Notes: generated from the sequence alone by a model not told the origin. A stretch of DNA of 64,000 bases from Alphaproteobacteria bacterium (GCA_024742605.1 JANSYC010000003.1:50073-114072), one strand, 5' to 3'; positions 24,727-33,594 are shown, counted from the first letter of the stretch. Made by a program: numbers and translations.

Positions 24727-25251
24727 GTGAGCACGGACAAACCTACGCGCCATGCCGAGTCGTTGCCCCATATCGAGACGCCAACCGGATTCCTCCGGCC
24801 CGCCCGGAGGAAGCAGAGTGCCTGTCGGCGCTCGCGCTTCGGGCGAAGGCGCATTGCCCCAACGATGCTGCGCTCTTTGCTGTCTTTCGAAACTCTCTGC
24901 GCATCCGGAATGCCGAACTGACCGACCACAGGACCCTGGTTCACGAAACCGACGGTGGCGCGAATGCCGAAGGTGTCCTGGCCGAGCGTCCCGATGGACC
25001 CGAGATCACTCATCTGTGTGTCGACCCCGTGGCGATAGGGACCGGTATCGGCAGGATGATGACGGCGGTTTTGATCGACCTTGCCCGCGAGACCGGCGCC
25101 TGGCAGGTCTCGCTTGACAGCGATCCCTATGCGGAGGGTTTTTTATCGTCGGCTCGGATTCCAGCATATCGGCGATCATGCCGTGACCGAGGTCCCCGGC
25201 CGGATCCTACCGCGCATGGCGTCCGATCTCCGTCGGTCCATTGGCCAGTAA
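24727..25251 (+). pseudogene. GNAT acetyltransferase, broken by frameshifts
   Basis: Three frames must be joined to read a GNAT protein. The first piece (GTG at 24727) ends ETPTGFLRPA. After a shift near 24800 the next frame reads PEEAECLSALALRAKAH (from 24804) through the acetyl-CoA loop VAIGTGIGRMMTAVLIDLA to LDSDPYAEGF. After a second shift at the six-T run near 25140 it reads FYRRLGFQHIGDHAVTEVPG (from about 25142), stopping at 25249-25251. The order fits ALRSKAHW-type GNATs. Two separate shifts and a Trp-to-Cys change at the KAHW motif suggest real decay, though sequencing error at the T-run is possible. No other gene is visible in 24718-25419. Confidence 0.75.
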
Positions 25252-25380
25252 AGCATCAAAGATCCAATGATTTCCGGAGTAGTGAAAGCGTCGGCAATTT
25301 CGATACGGGTGGATTGTTATGATCTGATTCTATATCGAAGTTTTCTGATGTAGTGTCGGTTGTCCATGGTGAAACCAAAA

Positions 25381-25406
25381 TTTAGGCTTCGCCTCGTTCG
25401 CCTAAA
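25381..25406. promoter_or_regulatory. 26-base inverted repeat before the CurA-like gene
   Basis: TTTAGGC at 25381-25387 and GCCTAAA at 25400-25406 are perfect 7-base arms with a 12-base spacer, ending 13 bases before the ATG at 25420. It could be a repressor operator or a hairpin in the leader that controls ribosome access. Confidence 0.5.
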
Positions 25407-25419
25407 CCGTGAGTGCGCG

Positions 25420-26433
25420 ATGACTGAAAACATGCATGTCCTGCTCCGGGCCCGCCCCGATCCGGACGTTACCGAGACCCTATTCGAGCCGGTTGCGGCC
25501 GATATGCCGGTTATCGGCGACGGGCAGATGCTGATTCGGGTGATCTGGTTGTCGCTGGAGCCGGCCATGCGGGGCTGGATCGCGGAGGCTGCGAACTATT
25601 CGACGCCTGTGCCGCTGGACCGGCCGATGACGGGTTTCACGGTGGGCGAGGTTGTCGAGAGCCGGCATCGCGATTTCGTGGTGGGCGAGATCGTCCAGGG
25701 CCGTCAGGGGTGGCGACGATTCGCGATCTCAGACGGTTCGGATATCGATCGCAAAGTCGACCCGTCGCTGGCGCCGATCTCGACCGCGTTGTCGGTCCTC
25801 GGCATCAACGGGGCCACGGCTTATGTGGGGCTGATGGATGTCTGCGCCCCCAAGGCCGGTGAGACCGTGGTCGTGACCACCGCAGCGGGCGCCGTCGGAT
25901 CGATGGTCGGACAGATCGCGAAGATTCAAGGCTGTCGAACCGTTGGCGTGACCGGCGGCCCGGACAAGGTGGCGACCTGTCTGGATTCATTTAAATACGA
26001 TTCAGCCTTAAATTACAAAGCGATCGACGGTATCGGCCCCGGTTTGGACGAAGCCTGTCCCGATGGGATCGACTGTTTCTTCGACAATGTGGGATCCGAT
26101 CAGTTCGATCGGGTGATGGAGCGACTCAATGTGGGCGCACGGATCGCTGTTTGCGGGACCATAGGGATGCCGTCGTTCCCGATACCGATGGGACCTCGGG
26201 TTAACCGGCAACTGCTGGTCAAGCGTGCTCGGATACAGGGATTTCTGATCCTCGACCACTATCATCGCTATGATCAGATCATCGAGATTTTATCGGACTG
26301 GTACAGGGCTGGTCATTTCGCCTACCGTGAAGATGTGACGGACGGCTTGGAGCACTCGGCCGGGGCCCTGGTGCGGATGCTGGCGGGGCGGAACACCGGC
26401 AAGACCTTGGTGCGCGTAGGGGCGGATCCATGA
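25420..26433 (+). CDS. NADP-dependent oxidoreductase, zinc-free MDR family (CurA/prostaglandin reductase-like)
   Basis: The 337-residue protein is a medium-chain reductase of the leukotriene B4 dehydrogenase/CurA class, which reduces activated double bonds with NADPH. WLSLEPAMRGWI near residue 45 is the family's N-terminal signature. TTAAGAVGSMVGQIAKIQGC (about 153-172) is the nucleotide loop and GIDCFFDNVG is the typical following strand. It has no zinc ligands. The ATG at 25420 is chosen over the ATG at 25360 because the family begins at this point and the upstream part holds an inverted repeat. The next gene, a glutathione transferase, overlaps it as ATGA, suggesting a joint role in electrophile detoxification. 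Confidence 0.87.
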   Translation: MTENMHVLLRARPDPDVTETLFEPVAADMPVIGDGQMLIRVIWLSLEPAMRGWIAEAANYSTPVPLDRPMTGFTVGEVVESRHRDFVVGEIVQGRQGWRRFAISDGSDIDRKVDPSLAPISTALSVLGINGATAYVGLMDVCAPKAGETVVVTTAAGAVGSMVGQIAKIQGCRTVGVTGGPDKVATCLDSFKYDSALNYKAIDGIGPGLDEACPDGIDCFFDNVGSDQFDRVMERLNVGARIAVCGTIGMPSFPIPMGPRVNRQLLVKRARIQGFLILDHYHRYDQIIEILSDWYRAGHFAYREDVTDGLEHSAGALVRMLAGRNTGKTLVRVGADP

Positions 26434-27107
26434 ATATGACGGACAGACCAGTTCTATATGAGCGTGCGGGCCTCGAGGGACGATGTCCCAGCCCAATATG
26501 TTGGCGCGCCCGCATTGCGCTCGCGCAGAAAGGCATCGACCACGAGCGGATTCAGGTCACCTTCGCCGATGTGGGCAAGCTACAGGACGCGACTGGGGCG
26601 CGCGAGGTTCCGGTCCTGAAGTTGACGGGAGAGCTGGTGGTCGGCTCCGACGATATCGCCGCGGCTCTGGATCGGCTGGATGATTCGCAGCGTCTGCGCA
26701 GCCCGAGTTCGGACGCGCTGCTGATGAGCTGCCAGGGCGACCTGATGGATCGGATCGACGCGCTCGTCGCGCCGGACGTTCTGAAACTCCTGGCTCCAGG
26801 GGACAGCGAGATCTACCAGACCTCGCGGGAGGCCCGGTTCGGCCACCGGTTCGTCGAACTTGAAGAGATGCGCAACGTGATCGAGCTTGATCTTGCGTTT
26901 GCGCTGGGGAGACTTGAGAAGGATCTCGGCGATCGGGCCAGTTTCGGCGCCAATGGCCCGGATTGGGGCGATATCGCGATCTATTGCCACCTGCTCTGGA
27001 TCGCCGTCGCCAGCTCGCGCTCCTGGCCGCAACTGCCCGGCAATATCGAGGCCTGGTGGGAGGCTCGGGACGCGGAGTGGCGCGGGATCTGCCTCGCGAC
27101 GCCGTGA
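26430..27107 (+). CDS. Glutathione S-transferase family protein
   Basis: The 225-residue protein has a thioredoxin-fold N-terminal domain with CPSPICWRARIALAQKGIDHE (residues about 19-39, catalytic position near Ser/Cys) and REVPVLKL as the cis-proline block. GELVVGSDDIAAALD completes the glutathione site and a helical C-terminal domain follows. It probably conjugates glutathione to electrophiles or supports an isomerisation. Its ATG overlaps the reductase stop codon, so both are translated together. Confidence 0.82.
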   Translation: MNMTDRPVLYERAGLEGRCPSPICWRARIALAQKGIDHERIQVTFADVGKLQDATGAREVPVLKLTGELVVGSDDIAAALDRLDDSQRLRSPSSDALLMSCQGDLMDRIDALVAPDVLKLLAPGDSEIYQTSREARFGHRFVELEEMRNVIELDLAFALGRLEKDLGDRASFGANGPDWGDIAIYCHLLWIAVASSRSWPQLPGNIEAWWEARDAEWRGICLATP

Positions 27108-27119
27108 CACCGCACCCTT

Positions 27120-28046
27120 ATGGATGACATTGATGCCATCGGCGTCGACTGGGGAACCAGTTCCTTCCGCGCCTACCGCCTTGCAGCAGACGGCGCGGTG
27201 CTGGAAGCCCGCTCGGCCGCGGCCGGAATTCTCGCCGTAGACGATGGCGATTTCGAGGGCGCTCTCGAACACCTGATCGGCGACTGGCTTGACGCGCATG
27301 TTTCGGCCCCCGTTGTGCTGTCGGGCATGATCGGAAGCCGGAACGGCTGGGTCGAGGCGCCCTATCTGCCATGTCCCGCCAGCCTGTCCGATCTGTCCAC
27401 CGACCTGCATCCGGTGACGCTTGCGCGTGGGCGGCAGATCCATATCGCGCCCGGTGTCTCGACCCGTGATCCGGGCGGCGTGCCGGACGTTATGCGGGGC
27501 GAGGAGGTCCAGGTTCTCGGCGCCCTGTCCTTCCAGGAGACGGGTCGGCCTCGAACCGTCTGTTTGCCGGGCACGCATTCGAAATGGGTGACGGTCTGCG
27601 ACGGTCGGATCGAGGATTTTTCGACTCATATGACGGGCGAAGCGTTCGATGTGCTGCGGCGGCATTCGATCTTGGGGCGCACCATCGAGCATGCCGCCTG
27701 GAACGACGCAGGTTTCCTGTCGGGGGTTGGACGTTCGGGTCAGCCGGGCGGGTTCCTGCACCATATCTTCGGCGTGCGTGCCTCGGGTCTGTTCGGCGAA
27801 CTGCCGCCGGAGCGGGCCGGTGCGTTTCTGTCCGGTTTGGTGATCGGCACGGAGATCCGGGCCGCGGGACCGTCGCCGGCAGAGGCAGATCAGGCCCCGA
27901 TCGTTCTGATTGGGGAGCAGGGGTTGGTGAGCCTGTATCAATCGGCCCTGCATCATTTGGGACTGGCCACCGAGCTTGCCGATCGGCATGCGACGGCCCT
28001 GGGTTTGTGGCTGCTTTCCGCGCCGCTACGGACGGCGCGCACGTAA
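27120..28046 (+). CDS. dgoK: 2-dehydro-3-deoxygalactonokinase
   Basis: The 308-residue protein has the DgoK pattern: IGVDWGTSSFRAYRL at the N-terminus (phosphate loop of the ASKHA fold), LSGMIGSRNGWVEAPYLPCPA, IAPGVSTRDPGGVPDVMRGEE and CLPGTHSKWV. It phosphorylates 2-keto-3-deoxygalactonate in the DeLey-Doudoroff galactose/galactonate pathway. The following aldolase gene, 10 bases downstream, uses the product. The dehydratase step is not adjacent; the enolase-superfamily gene at 12849-13946 is the only candidate in view. Confidence 0.93.
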   Translation: MDDIDAIGVDWGTSSFRAYRLAADGAVLEARSAAAGILAVDDGDFEGALEHLIGDWLDAHVSAPVVLSGMIGSRNGWVEAPYLPCPASLSDLSTDLHPVTLARGRQIHIAPGVSTRDPGGVPDVMRGEEVQVLGALSFQETGRPRTVCLPGTHSKWVTVCDGRIEDFSTHMTGEAFDVLRRHSILGRTIEHAAWNDAGFLSGVGRSGQPGGFLHHIFGVRASGLFGELPPERAGAFLSGLVIGTEIRAAGPSPAEADQAPIVLIGEQGLVSLYQSALHHLGLATELADRHATALGLWLLSAPLRTART

Positions 28047-28056
28047 GGATGACGGG

Positions 28057-28701
28057 ATGACAAAAGGCCTGACGAACTGGCTCTCCGAATGCCCGCTGGT
28101 CGCGATCCTGAGAGGGGTTACGCCGGATGAGGTGGTGGCGGTCGGCCAGGTGCTGATCAACAGCGGTTTCAAGATCATCGAGGTTCCGCTGAACTCTCCA
28201 GCGCCCTTCGACAGCATCGCACGGCTCGCAGATACGTTCGGCGATCAGGCGCTGATCGGCGCCGGTACGGTGACCCAGGCAGGCGCCGTTGAGGAGGTTA
28301 AAGCGGTGGGTGGCCGTCTCATCGTGATGCCCCACGGGGATCCGACGGTGATCCGGGCGGCCAAGACGGCGGACATGCTCGCGCTGCCCGGCACGTTCAC
28401 GGCGACTGAGGCGTTCGCGGCGGTCGCGGCGGGTGCTGACGGGCTGAAACTGTTTCCGGCGGAGATTGCTGGGCCTGTCGGCTTGAAGGCTCTGCGCGCG
28501 GTGTTGCCGCCGGCGCTGCCGATGCTTCCGGTCGGTGGGATTACCCCGTTGGCAATGGCCGCCTGGTGGTCGGCTGGCGCGAGCGGTTTCGGTCTCGGCT
28601 CCGCACTTTACAAACCTGGGGATAGTGCTGATACCGTCGCAGGGAAAGCCCGCTCGTTCCAGGCGGCGCTTTCCGCCGGGCAGGGAACAGCTTTTGCCTG
28701 A
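28057..28701 (+). CDS. dgoA: 2-dehydro-3-deoxy-6-phosphogalactonate aldolase
   Basis: The 214-residue protein is a class I KDPG/KDPGal aldolase. LVAILRGVTPDEV starts the barrel, IGAGTVTQAGAVEEV contains the usual substrate loop, and LKLFPAEIAGPVGLKALRAVLP holds the Schiff-base Lys. It splits the phosphorylated keto acid into pyruvate and glyceraldehyde-3-phosphate. Assignment to the galactonate enzyme rests on its partner dgoK directly upstream. The ATG at 28057 follows AAGGATGACGGG. Confidence 0.92.
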   Translation: MTKGLTNWLSECPLVAILRGVTPDEVVAVGQVLINSGFKIIEVPLNSPAPFDSIARLADTFGDQALIGAGTVTQAGAVEEVKAVGGRLIVMPHGDPTVIRAAKTADMLALPGTFTATEAFAAVAAGADGLKLFPAEIAGPVGLKALRAVLPPALPMLPVGGITPLAMAAWWSAGASGFGLGSALYKPGDSADTVAGKARSFQAALSAGQGTAFA

Positions 28702-28737
28702 ACATCTCGTCTTCTCCGTCGATTGAAAGAACAGGCT

Positions 28738-29652
28738 ATGCCGTCATCGCGCGTCGCAGTCCTTGGTATCGGTCTTATGGGCCGGCACATGGCCAGGCAT
28801 ATCGCGAAAGCCGACTTCCCTGTCACCGTGTGGAACCGCTCGCCACAGAAGGCGCAGGCCCTGTCCGCCGAGACCGGCATTCAGGTCGCGGCCGATGCGG
28901 CCGATGCGGTTCGGCATGCGGATATCGTGATCTGCATCGTCACAAACGCGGCGGCTGTGGAACATATTCTGTTCGAACTCGGCGTCGCCGAGGCGATGCC
29001 TCAGGGGGCCGTCTTTGTCGACATGAGTTCGATCCCTCCCAAGGTCGAGAAGGAGCACGCCGCGCGCCTGGAGCGCTGGGGCGTCCGCCATCTGGACGCG
29101 CCTGTCTCGGGTGGAACACGAGGTGCGGAGGCGGCCAGCCTAGCCATCATGGTCGGCGGAGACCGAAAAGCCTTCCTGGAGGCTATGCCGGTGCTTTCGG
29201 CTATGGGGCAGCCAACCCGGGTCGGCCCGGACGGATCCGGCCAGCTCGCTAAGCTCTGCAATCAGGCGATCCTGTCGGTTTCGATCGGCGGGCTGTCCGA
29301 GGCGATGCTGCTGGCCTCGGCGGGCGGTGCCGACCCGGCCGCGGTGCGCGATGCCCTGCGCGGCGGGTTCGCCGAAAGCCGGGTGCTGCAGGAGCACGGC
29401 CAGCGGATTCTCGAGAGGAATTGGATGCCGGGCGGCCAGGTCCGCAACATTCTCAAGGATCTTAACGCCGTGATCGAGGCCGCGAACGATTGCGGCCTGA
29501 CCCTTCCGTTCGTGACGTTGGCCCGCTCCATGTTCCAGGCCCTGCACGACCGCGACATCGCAGGCCATGACCACACGGCCCTGCTGCTGGAACTCGAGCA
29601 CCGAAATCCGCCGCACAGGGTCGGCGATCAGCCGGATCGTGCGCCGGAATAG
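28738..29652 (+). CDS. NAD(P)-dependent beta-hydroxyacid dehydrogenase (3-HIBADH-like)
   Basis: The 304-residue protein has the N-terminal Rossmann domain VAVLGIGLMGRHMARHIA, the substrate loop HLDAPVSGGTRGAE and the catalytic-Lys helix GSGQLAKLCNQAIL. FVDMSSIPP is the usual substrate-side strand. Members oxidise 3-hydroxyisobutyrate or reduce tartronate semialdehyde and related compounds. It lies 36 bases downstream of dgoA and may belong to the same unit. The ATG at 28738 is preferred over the in-frame TTG at 28723. Confidence 0.87.
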   Translation: MPSSRVAVLGIGLMGRHMARHIAKADFPVTVWNRSPQKAQALSAETGIQVAADAADAVRHADIVICIVTNAAAVEHILFELGVAEAMPQGAVFVDMSSIPPKVEKEHAARLERWGVRHLDAPVSGGTRGAEAASLAIMVGGDRKAFLEAMPVLSAMGQPTRVGPDGSGQLAKLCNQAILSVSIGGLSEAMLLASAGGADPAAVRDALRGGFAESRVLQEHGQRILERNWMPGGQVRNILKDLNAVIEAANDCGLTLPFVTLARSMFQALHDRDIAGHDHTALLLELEHRNPPHRVGDQPDRAPE

Positions 29653-29658
29653 CCCGGA

Positions 29659-30816
29659 TTATTTCGACAGCTGGGTTTCCACCAGGGTGGCCCAATAGCT
29701 GGCCCCATGGGTCAGCAACTCGTCGTTGAAGTCGTATTCCGGATGATGCACCCCGGCGGTGTCGCCGTTGCCGGCCCAGATATAGGCACCCGGCCGCTCG
29801 TTAAGCATGTAGGAGAAGTCCTCCGCGCCCATGGCAGGCTTCGGGTTGCGGTCGACCCGGCCCTGGCCGGCCACCCGCTCGGCGACCTTTGCCGCGACTT
29901 CGGCCTGACTGGCATCGTTCACGGTGGCCGGATAGCCTTTCATATAATTCAGCGTGGCGCTGGCGCCGAACGCCGCGCACACCCCGTCGGCGATCTGTCG
30001 GATCCGGTCCTCCAGGGTTTCCTGGATCTTCGGATTGAACACCCGGCAGGTGCCACGGAGGACGATGCTGTCCGGGATCACGTTGAACGCGTCACCGGCA
30101 TGGAACTGGGTGACCGAGACCACCAGCGCTTCCTGGGGGTCGAGATTACGGCTGGTGATGGTCTGCAGCGCCAGCACGATCTGCGCGCCGACCACCACCG
30201 GGTCCACGCCCTGATGGGGCATGGCGGCGTGGGCGCCCCGGCCCTGGATGGTGATCTCGAAATTGTCGCGAGCCGCCATCATCGGCCCCGGCGCCACCGC
30301 GAACTCGCCCACCGGCAGACCGGGCCAATTGTGCATGCCCCAGACTGTCTTGCAGTCGAATTGCTCGAACATGCCTTCCTGCACCATCTTCTCGCCGCCG
30401 CCCAGGCCTTCCTCGGCCGGCTGGAAGATAAAGTGGACGGTGCCATCGAAATTCCGAGTTTCGGCCAGATATTTCGCTGCCCCCAACAGCATGGTCGTAT
30501 GCCCGTCATGGCCGCAGGCGTGCATCTTGCCGGCATTCTGAGACCGGTGTGGGTGATCGCCCTTCTCCTGAATCGGCAGGGCATCCATGTCCGCCCGCAG
30601 ACCGATCGCCGGACCGGAGCCGCCGGATTTCAGCACGCCGATCACACCGGTTCCGGCGAGGCCCTGGTGCACCTCAATCCCGAAATCCCGCAGTTTCGCC
30701 GCGACGAAATCGCTGGTGCGATGCTCCTCGAAGCCGAGTTCGGGATGGGCGTGCAGATCGCGGCGCCACTCTGTCATCTCGGCATGGAATTCGGCGATGC
30801 GGTTGAGGATCGGCAT
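29659..30816 (-). CDS. M20 family amidohydrolase (hippurate/N-acyl-amino-acid hydrolase-like)
   Basis: The 385-residue protein is a two-domain M20D peptidase-family hydrolase. RRDLHAHPELGFEEHRT starts it, LRADMDALPI and MHACGHDGHTTMLLGAA supply metal ligands, QPAEEGLGGG the catalytic Glu, and GRGAHAAMPHQGVDP begins the lid domain. GAEDFSYML and GVHHPEYDFND close the site. It hydrolyses amide bonds of N-acyl amino acids or similar compounds in the cytoplasm. It is monocistronic and convergent with the dehydrogenase gene. Confidence 0.9.
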   Translation of the reverse strand: MPILNRIAEFHAEMTEWRRDLHAHPELGFEEHRTSDFVAAKLRDFGIEVHQGLAGTGVIGVLKSGGSGPAIGLRADMDALPIQEKGDHPHRSQNAGKMHACGHDGHTTMLLGAAKYLAETRNFDGTVHFIFQPAEEGLGGGEKMVQEGMFEQFDCKTVWGMHNWPGLPVGEFAVAPGPMMAARDNFEITIQGRGAHAAMPHQGVDPVVVGAQIVLALQTITSRNLDPQEALVVSVTQFHAGDAFNVIPDSIVLRGTCRVFNPKIQETLEDRIRQIADGVCAAFGASATLNYMKGYPATVNDASQAEVAAKVAERVAGQGRVDRNPKPAMGAEDFSYMLNERPGAYIWAGNGDTAGVHHPEYDFNDELLTHGASYWATLVETQLSK

Positions 30817-30909
30817 GGGGCCTCACGAAGCTGATGGTGGTATGGGGGTATGGAAGGGAGTATCCAGCCACCCGTGCTTGCATTCAAGTCGGCTACCGGA
30901 TTGAGGCCT

Positions 30910-31476
30910 ATGCCCAGACCGCACCAAATCGAGATTCCCGAGATCGAGACCGAGCGCCTGGTCCTGCGCGGCTTCACGGACGCCGATCTGCCGGACTTCA
31001 CCGACCTGCGCGCCGATCCCGAAGTGATCCGGTTCATGCCCGGCGGCGAGGTGCTCGCGCCCTTCGCACGGGAGATCGCGCTCGGTCGGATCAAACGGTA
31101 TCGCAAGGAATGGTCACGCGGTTTCGGGGTCTGGGCGATCGAGGAGCGGAGGACCGGCGCGATGATCGGCTATGCGGGCTTGGAACCCGGTGACGGCGCC
31201 GGCCCGAGCCGGGGGGTTGAACTGATGTACGTGCTTGCGCGCTCGGCCTGGGGAACGGGATATGGCAGGGAGGCGGCCGGCGCCTGCCTCGATTTCGCCT
31301 TCGATCGCTTGGGTCTGGACCGGGTCGCGGCCCTGACGGCTGAGGAGAACCTGGCCAGCCGCAGGGTGTTGCAGGTGATCGGGATGAGATGCTTGGGGCG
31401 GGTTGAGTACAACGGGTTTCAGGTTCTCGGCTTTGAGATGGCGCCTGCGGATCGTGTCGCCGCCGGAGCCAAATGA
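30910..31476 (+). CDS. GNAT family N-acetyltransferase (RimJ/RimL-like)
   Basis: The 188-residue protein matches the RimJ/RimL branch: IETERLVLRGFTDADLPDF at the N-terminus, GVELMYVLARSAWGTGYGREAAGA as the acetyl-CoA loop, and AENLASRRVLQVIGM as the final helix-strand. It transfers an acetyl group to an amine of a protein or small molecule; the target is not known. I chose the ATG at 30910, nearest the family start; an in-frame ATG at 30850 would add 20 residues and cannot be excluded because GAGG sits very close to the chosen start. Confidence 0.82.
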   Translation: MPRPHQIEIPEIETERLVLRGFTDADLPDFTDLRADPEVIRFMPGGEVLAPFAREIALGRIKRYRKEWSRGFGVWAIEERRTGAMIGYAGLEPGDGAGPSRGVELMYVLARSAWGTGYGREAAGACLDFAFDRLGLDRVAALTAEENLASRRVLQVIGMRCLGRVEYNGFQVLGFEMAPADRVAAGAK

Positions 31477-31543
31477 TTGAACGGGCCGTCGGCACCGTTG
31501 ATACTGCCGAAGCCTATTGTGGGACTGAAAACCGGAGGCTTTC

Positions 31544-32422
31544 ATGACCTTGAGTTTCGCCGTCGGGGATATCCGGGTCGACCGGATCATCGAGCAGGAA
31601 GTCGCCGCCTTCGACGCACTCGAGTTCCTGCCGACGCTCACACGCGAGCGTCTGGAAGAGAACCGCTCCTGGTTGGAGCCGCTGGCGCTCGGGCCGGGGA
31701 CGGATCTGTTCGTCTTTCCGATGCAGTCCTACCTGATCCGGGACGGTCGCTCGACGATTCTCATCGACAGCTGCATCGGAAACGACAAGGACCGTCCGTC
31801 CCGGTCCCATTGGCACCACAAGACCGATACGGCCTACATGGACGCTCTGGCGGCGGCCGGCGTGTCGGTCGAGGATATCAACTACGTCATGTGCACCCAC
31901 CTGCATCCCGACCATGTGGGCTGGAACACCAGGCTGCTGGACGGCCGATGGGTCCCAACCTTCCCGAACGCGCGCTATGTGTTCTCGCGGAAGGAACTGG
32001 CCCATTGGGAGAAGGTCAATGCCGAGAACCCGGTGCCCCATATTGTCGACAGCGTGTTGCCGATCGTCGAGGCCGGCCGGGTCGATCTGGTGGAGAGCGA
32101 CCATGCTTTCGATCACGGCCTGCATCTGGAGCCGACGCCCGGGCATACCCCCGACCATTTCTCGGTCCACCTCACCTCAGCGGGTCAGGATGCGGTGGTG
32201 CTCGGCGACGTGATCCATTCACCTCTGCAGTGTCGCTGTCCGGATCTGGTGGCGCGCCCGGATGTGGACCGGGACCAGGCCAAGGCCACCCGGATTGCCC
32301 TGATGGACAAATACTGCGAGACCGACACCCTGATCTGCACCGCCCATTTCCCGTCCCCGTCGATCGGGCAGTTCGTCCGGCACGGGGGCGCGTTTGACTT
32401 CACGTTCCGTACCGAAAGCTAG
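31544..32422 (+). CDS. MBL-fold metallo-hydrolase
   Basis: The 292-residue protein has the metallo-beta-lactamase fold. THLHPDHVGW (about 122-131) is the dinuclear zinc motif, EPTPGHTPDHFSV holds the next His, VLGDVIHSP the bridging Asp, and TAHFPSPSIG the last His. It resembles quorum-quenching lactonase and phosphodiesterase relatives, but the reaction is not given by sequence. GGAGG before the ATG is a strong ribosome binding site. The next gene starts 6 bases after the stop. Confidence 0.85.
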   Translation: MTLSFAVGDIRVDRIIEQEVAAFDALEFLPTLTRERLEENRSWLEPLALGPGTDLFVFPMQSYLIRDGRSTILIDSCIGNDKDRPSRSHWHHKTDTAYMDALAAAGVSVEDINYVMCTHLHPDHVGWNTRLLDGRWVPTFPNARYVFSRKELAHWEKVNAENPVPHIVDSVLPIVEAGRVDLVESDHAFDHGLHLEPTPGHTPDHFSVHLTSAGQDAVVLGDVIHSPLQCRCPDLVARPDVDRDQAKATRIALMDKYCETDTLICTAHFPSPSIGQFVRHGGAFDFTFRTES

Positions 32423-32428
32423 ACGCGC

Positions 32429-33328
32429 ATGAAGATTCTGTTCATCGGCGATCCGCGCAATCAGGACTATCAGCAGGATGTGCTGTTCCACGGGCTGCGG
32501 AGCCTATTCGGAGCCGATGTGGTGGATTTCGAACCGCTCTGGTTCATGTATGCCGATGAGATGGCGCGGCGCGGGACCGATCCTGCCGACCTGTACGGGC
32601 GCGGTTTCACCCTCTACGGCCTGTTGGATGGGGTGGCTTCGATCGACCGGACCGATATCCATCGCCGGATCCGGGCCCGGGATTTCGATCTGGTGATCTA
32701 TGGCGGGATTCGGCGCACCCATACGCTGCTGTTGGAGGTGTTCGATGCCTATGGCGACAAGGTGGTGTTCGTCGATGGCGAGGACGACACCCATCTGAAC
32801 GCGGCGTTCCTGAACCGAGGGCTCTATTTTAAACGGGAGCTGACCGGGCCGATGCCCGGTGTGCTGCCGATCGGGTTCGGCATTCCGGAGGAGAAGATCC
32901 TCTCGGCCCCCCCGGACAAGGACCGGACGGTCGCTTTCATCACGCCCGCCGACCGCTCAACCTACATCTACGACACCGAGGCGGGGTATTATGGCGATTA
33001 CGCCCGCAGCCTGTTCGGAACCACCATGAAGAAGTCCGGATGGGATTGTCTGCGACACTACGAGATCATGATGAACCACTGCATTCCGCTGTTCCGCGAT
33101 CTGCCGGAATGTCCGTCTCTGACCATGACCCATTTCCCCCGGTTCGAGGTGCTGACCGCGTGCAATCTGCTGGACAGCCAAGGCGAGGGCTTCTTCGAGA
33201 CGCGCTCGGGCCAGCAGGTTTACGCCAGACTGCTGGCACGGGTGATGGCGGAGCTGCGGGCAAAGATGACCACCAGGGCGGTGGCCATGTCGGTGATCGA
33301 CCGTGCGAAGCAGGCCTTCGACCTTTAA
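32429..33328 (+). CDS. Unrecognised protein, possibly glycosyltransferase-like
   Basis: I do not recognise this 299-residue protein with confidence. It starts with a Rossmann-like strand (KILFIGDPRNQDYQQDV), contains DFDLVIYGGIRRTHTLLLE and a KVVFVDGEDD segment, and ends with GWDCLRHYEIMMNHCIPLFRDLP, which recalls the C-terminal region of some glycosyltransferases and CgeB-like proteins. No membrane segment or signal peptide is present. It is co-transcribed with the MBL hydrolase and precedes the rpmH promoter region. Confidence 0.6.
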   Translation: MKILFIGDPRNQDYQQDVLFHGLRSLFGADVVDFEPLWFMYADEMARRGTDPADLYGRGFTLYGLLDGVASIDRTDIHRRIRARDFDLVIYGGIRRTHTLLLEVFDAYGDKVVFVDGEDDTHLNAAFLNRGLYFKRELTGPMPGVLPIGFGIPEEKILSAPPDKDRTVAFITPADRSTYIYDTEAGYYGDYARSLFGTTMKKSGWDCLRHYEIMMNHCIPLFRDLPECPSLTMTHFPRFEVLTACNLLDSQGEGFFETRSGQQVYARLLARVMAELRAKMTTRAVAMSVIDRAKQAFDL

Positions 33329-33344
33329 GCGCCCACCACGCGCG

Positions 33345-33373
33345 TTGACTTGCGCGTCCGGGTTCGATATACC
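33345..33373 (+). promoter_or_regulatory. Strong sigma-70 promoter for rpmH-rnpA-yidDC-engB
   Basis: TTGACT at 33345-33350 and TATACC at 33368-33373 stand 17 bases apart, five and four matches to consensus. Transcription would begin near 33380, giving a leader of about 40 bases before rpmH. Confidence 0.65.
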
Positions 33374-33419
33374 CCCTCGCTCTTGCAAAACCTGAAGACG
33401 CGCGTGTCGGAGACAAGCT

Positions 33420-33554
33420 GTGAAACGTACATATCAACCTAGCGTTCTGGTCCGTAAGCGCCGCCACGGTTTTCGTGCGCGCAAGGCCACTGTGGGCGGT
33501 CGCCGCGTTCTCGCGAACCGTCGCTCGAAGGGCCGCGCCAAGCTGTCCGCATAG
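33420..33554 (+). CDS. rpmH: 50S ribosomal protein L34
   Basis: A 44-residue, very basic protein begins [18 protein letters not shown] and ends [11 protein letters not shown], which is L34 along its whole length. It is part of the large ribosomal subunit. The start codon is GTG at 33420, preceded by GGAGA. The gene is too short for many gene callers. It is the first gene of the rpmH-rnpA cluster; rnpA follows after 40 bases. Confidence 0.97.
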   Translation: MKRTYQPSVLVRKRRHGFRARKATVGGRRVLANRRSKGRAKLSA

Positions 33555-33594
33555 GGCCGGGGTCTCCGGATCCGTCGCGCCGGGAGTTGTCGTC

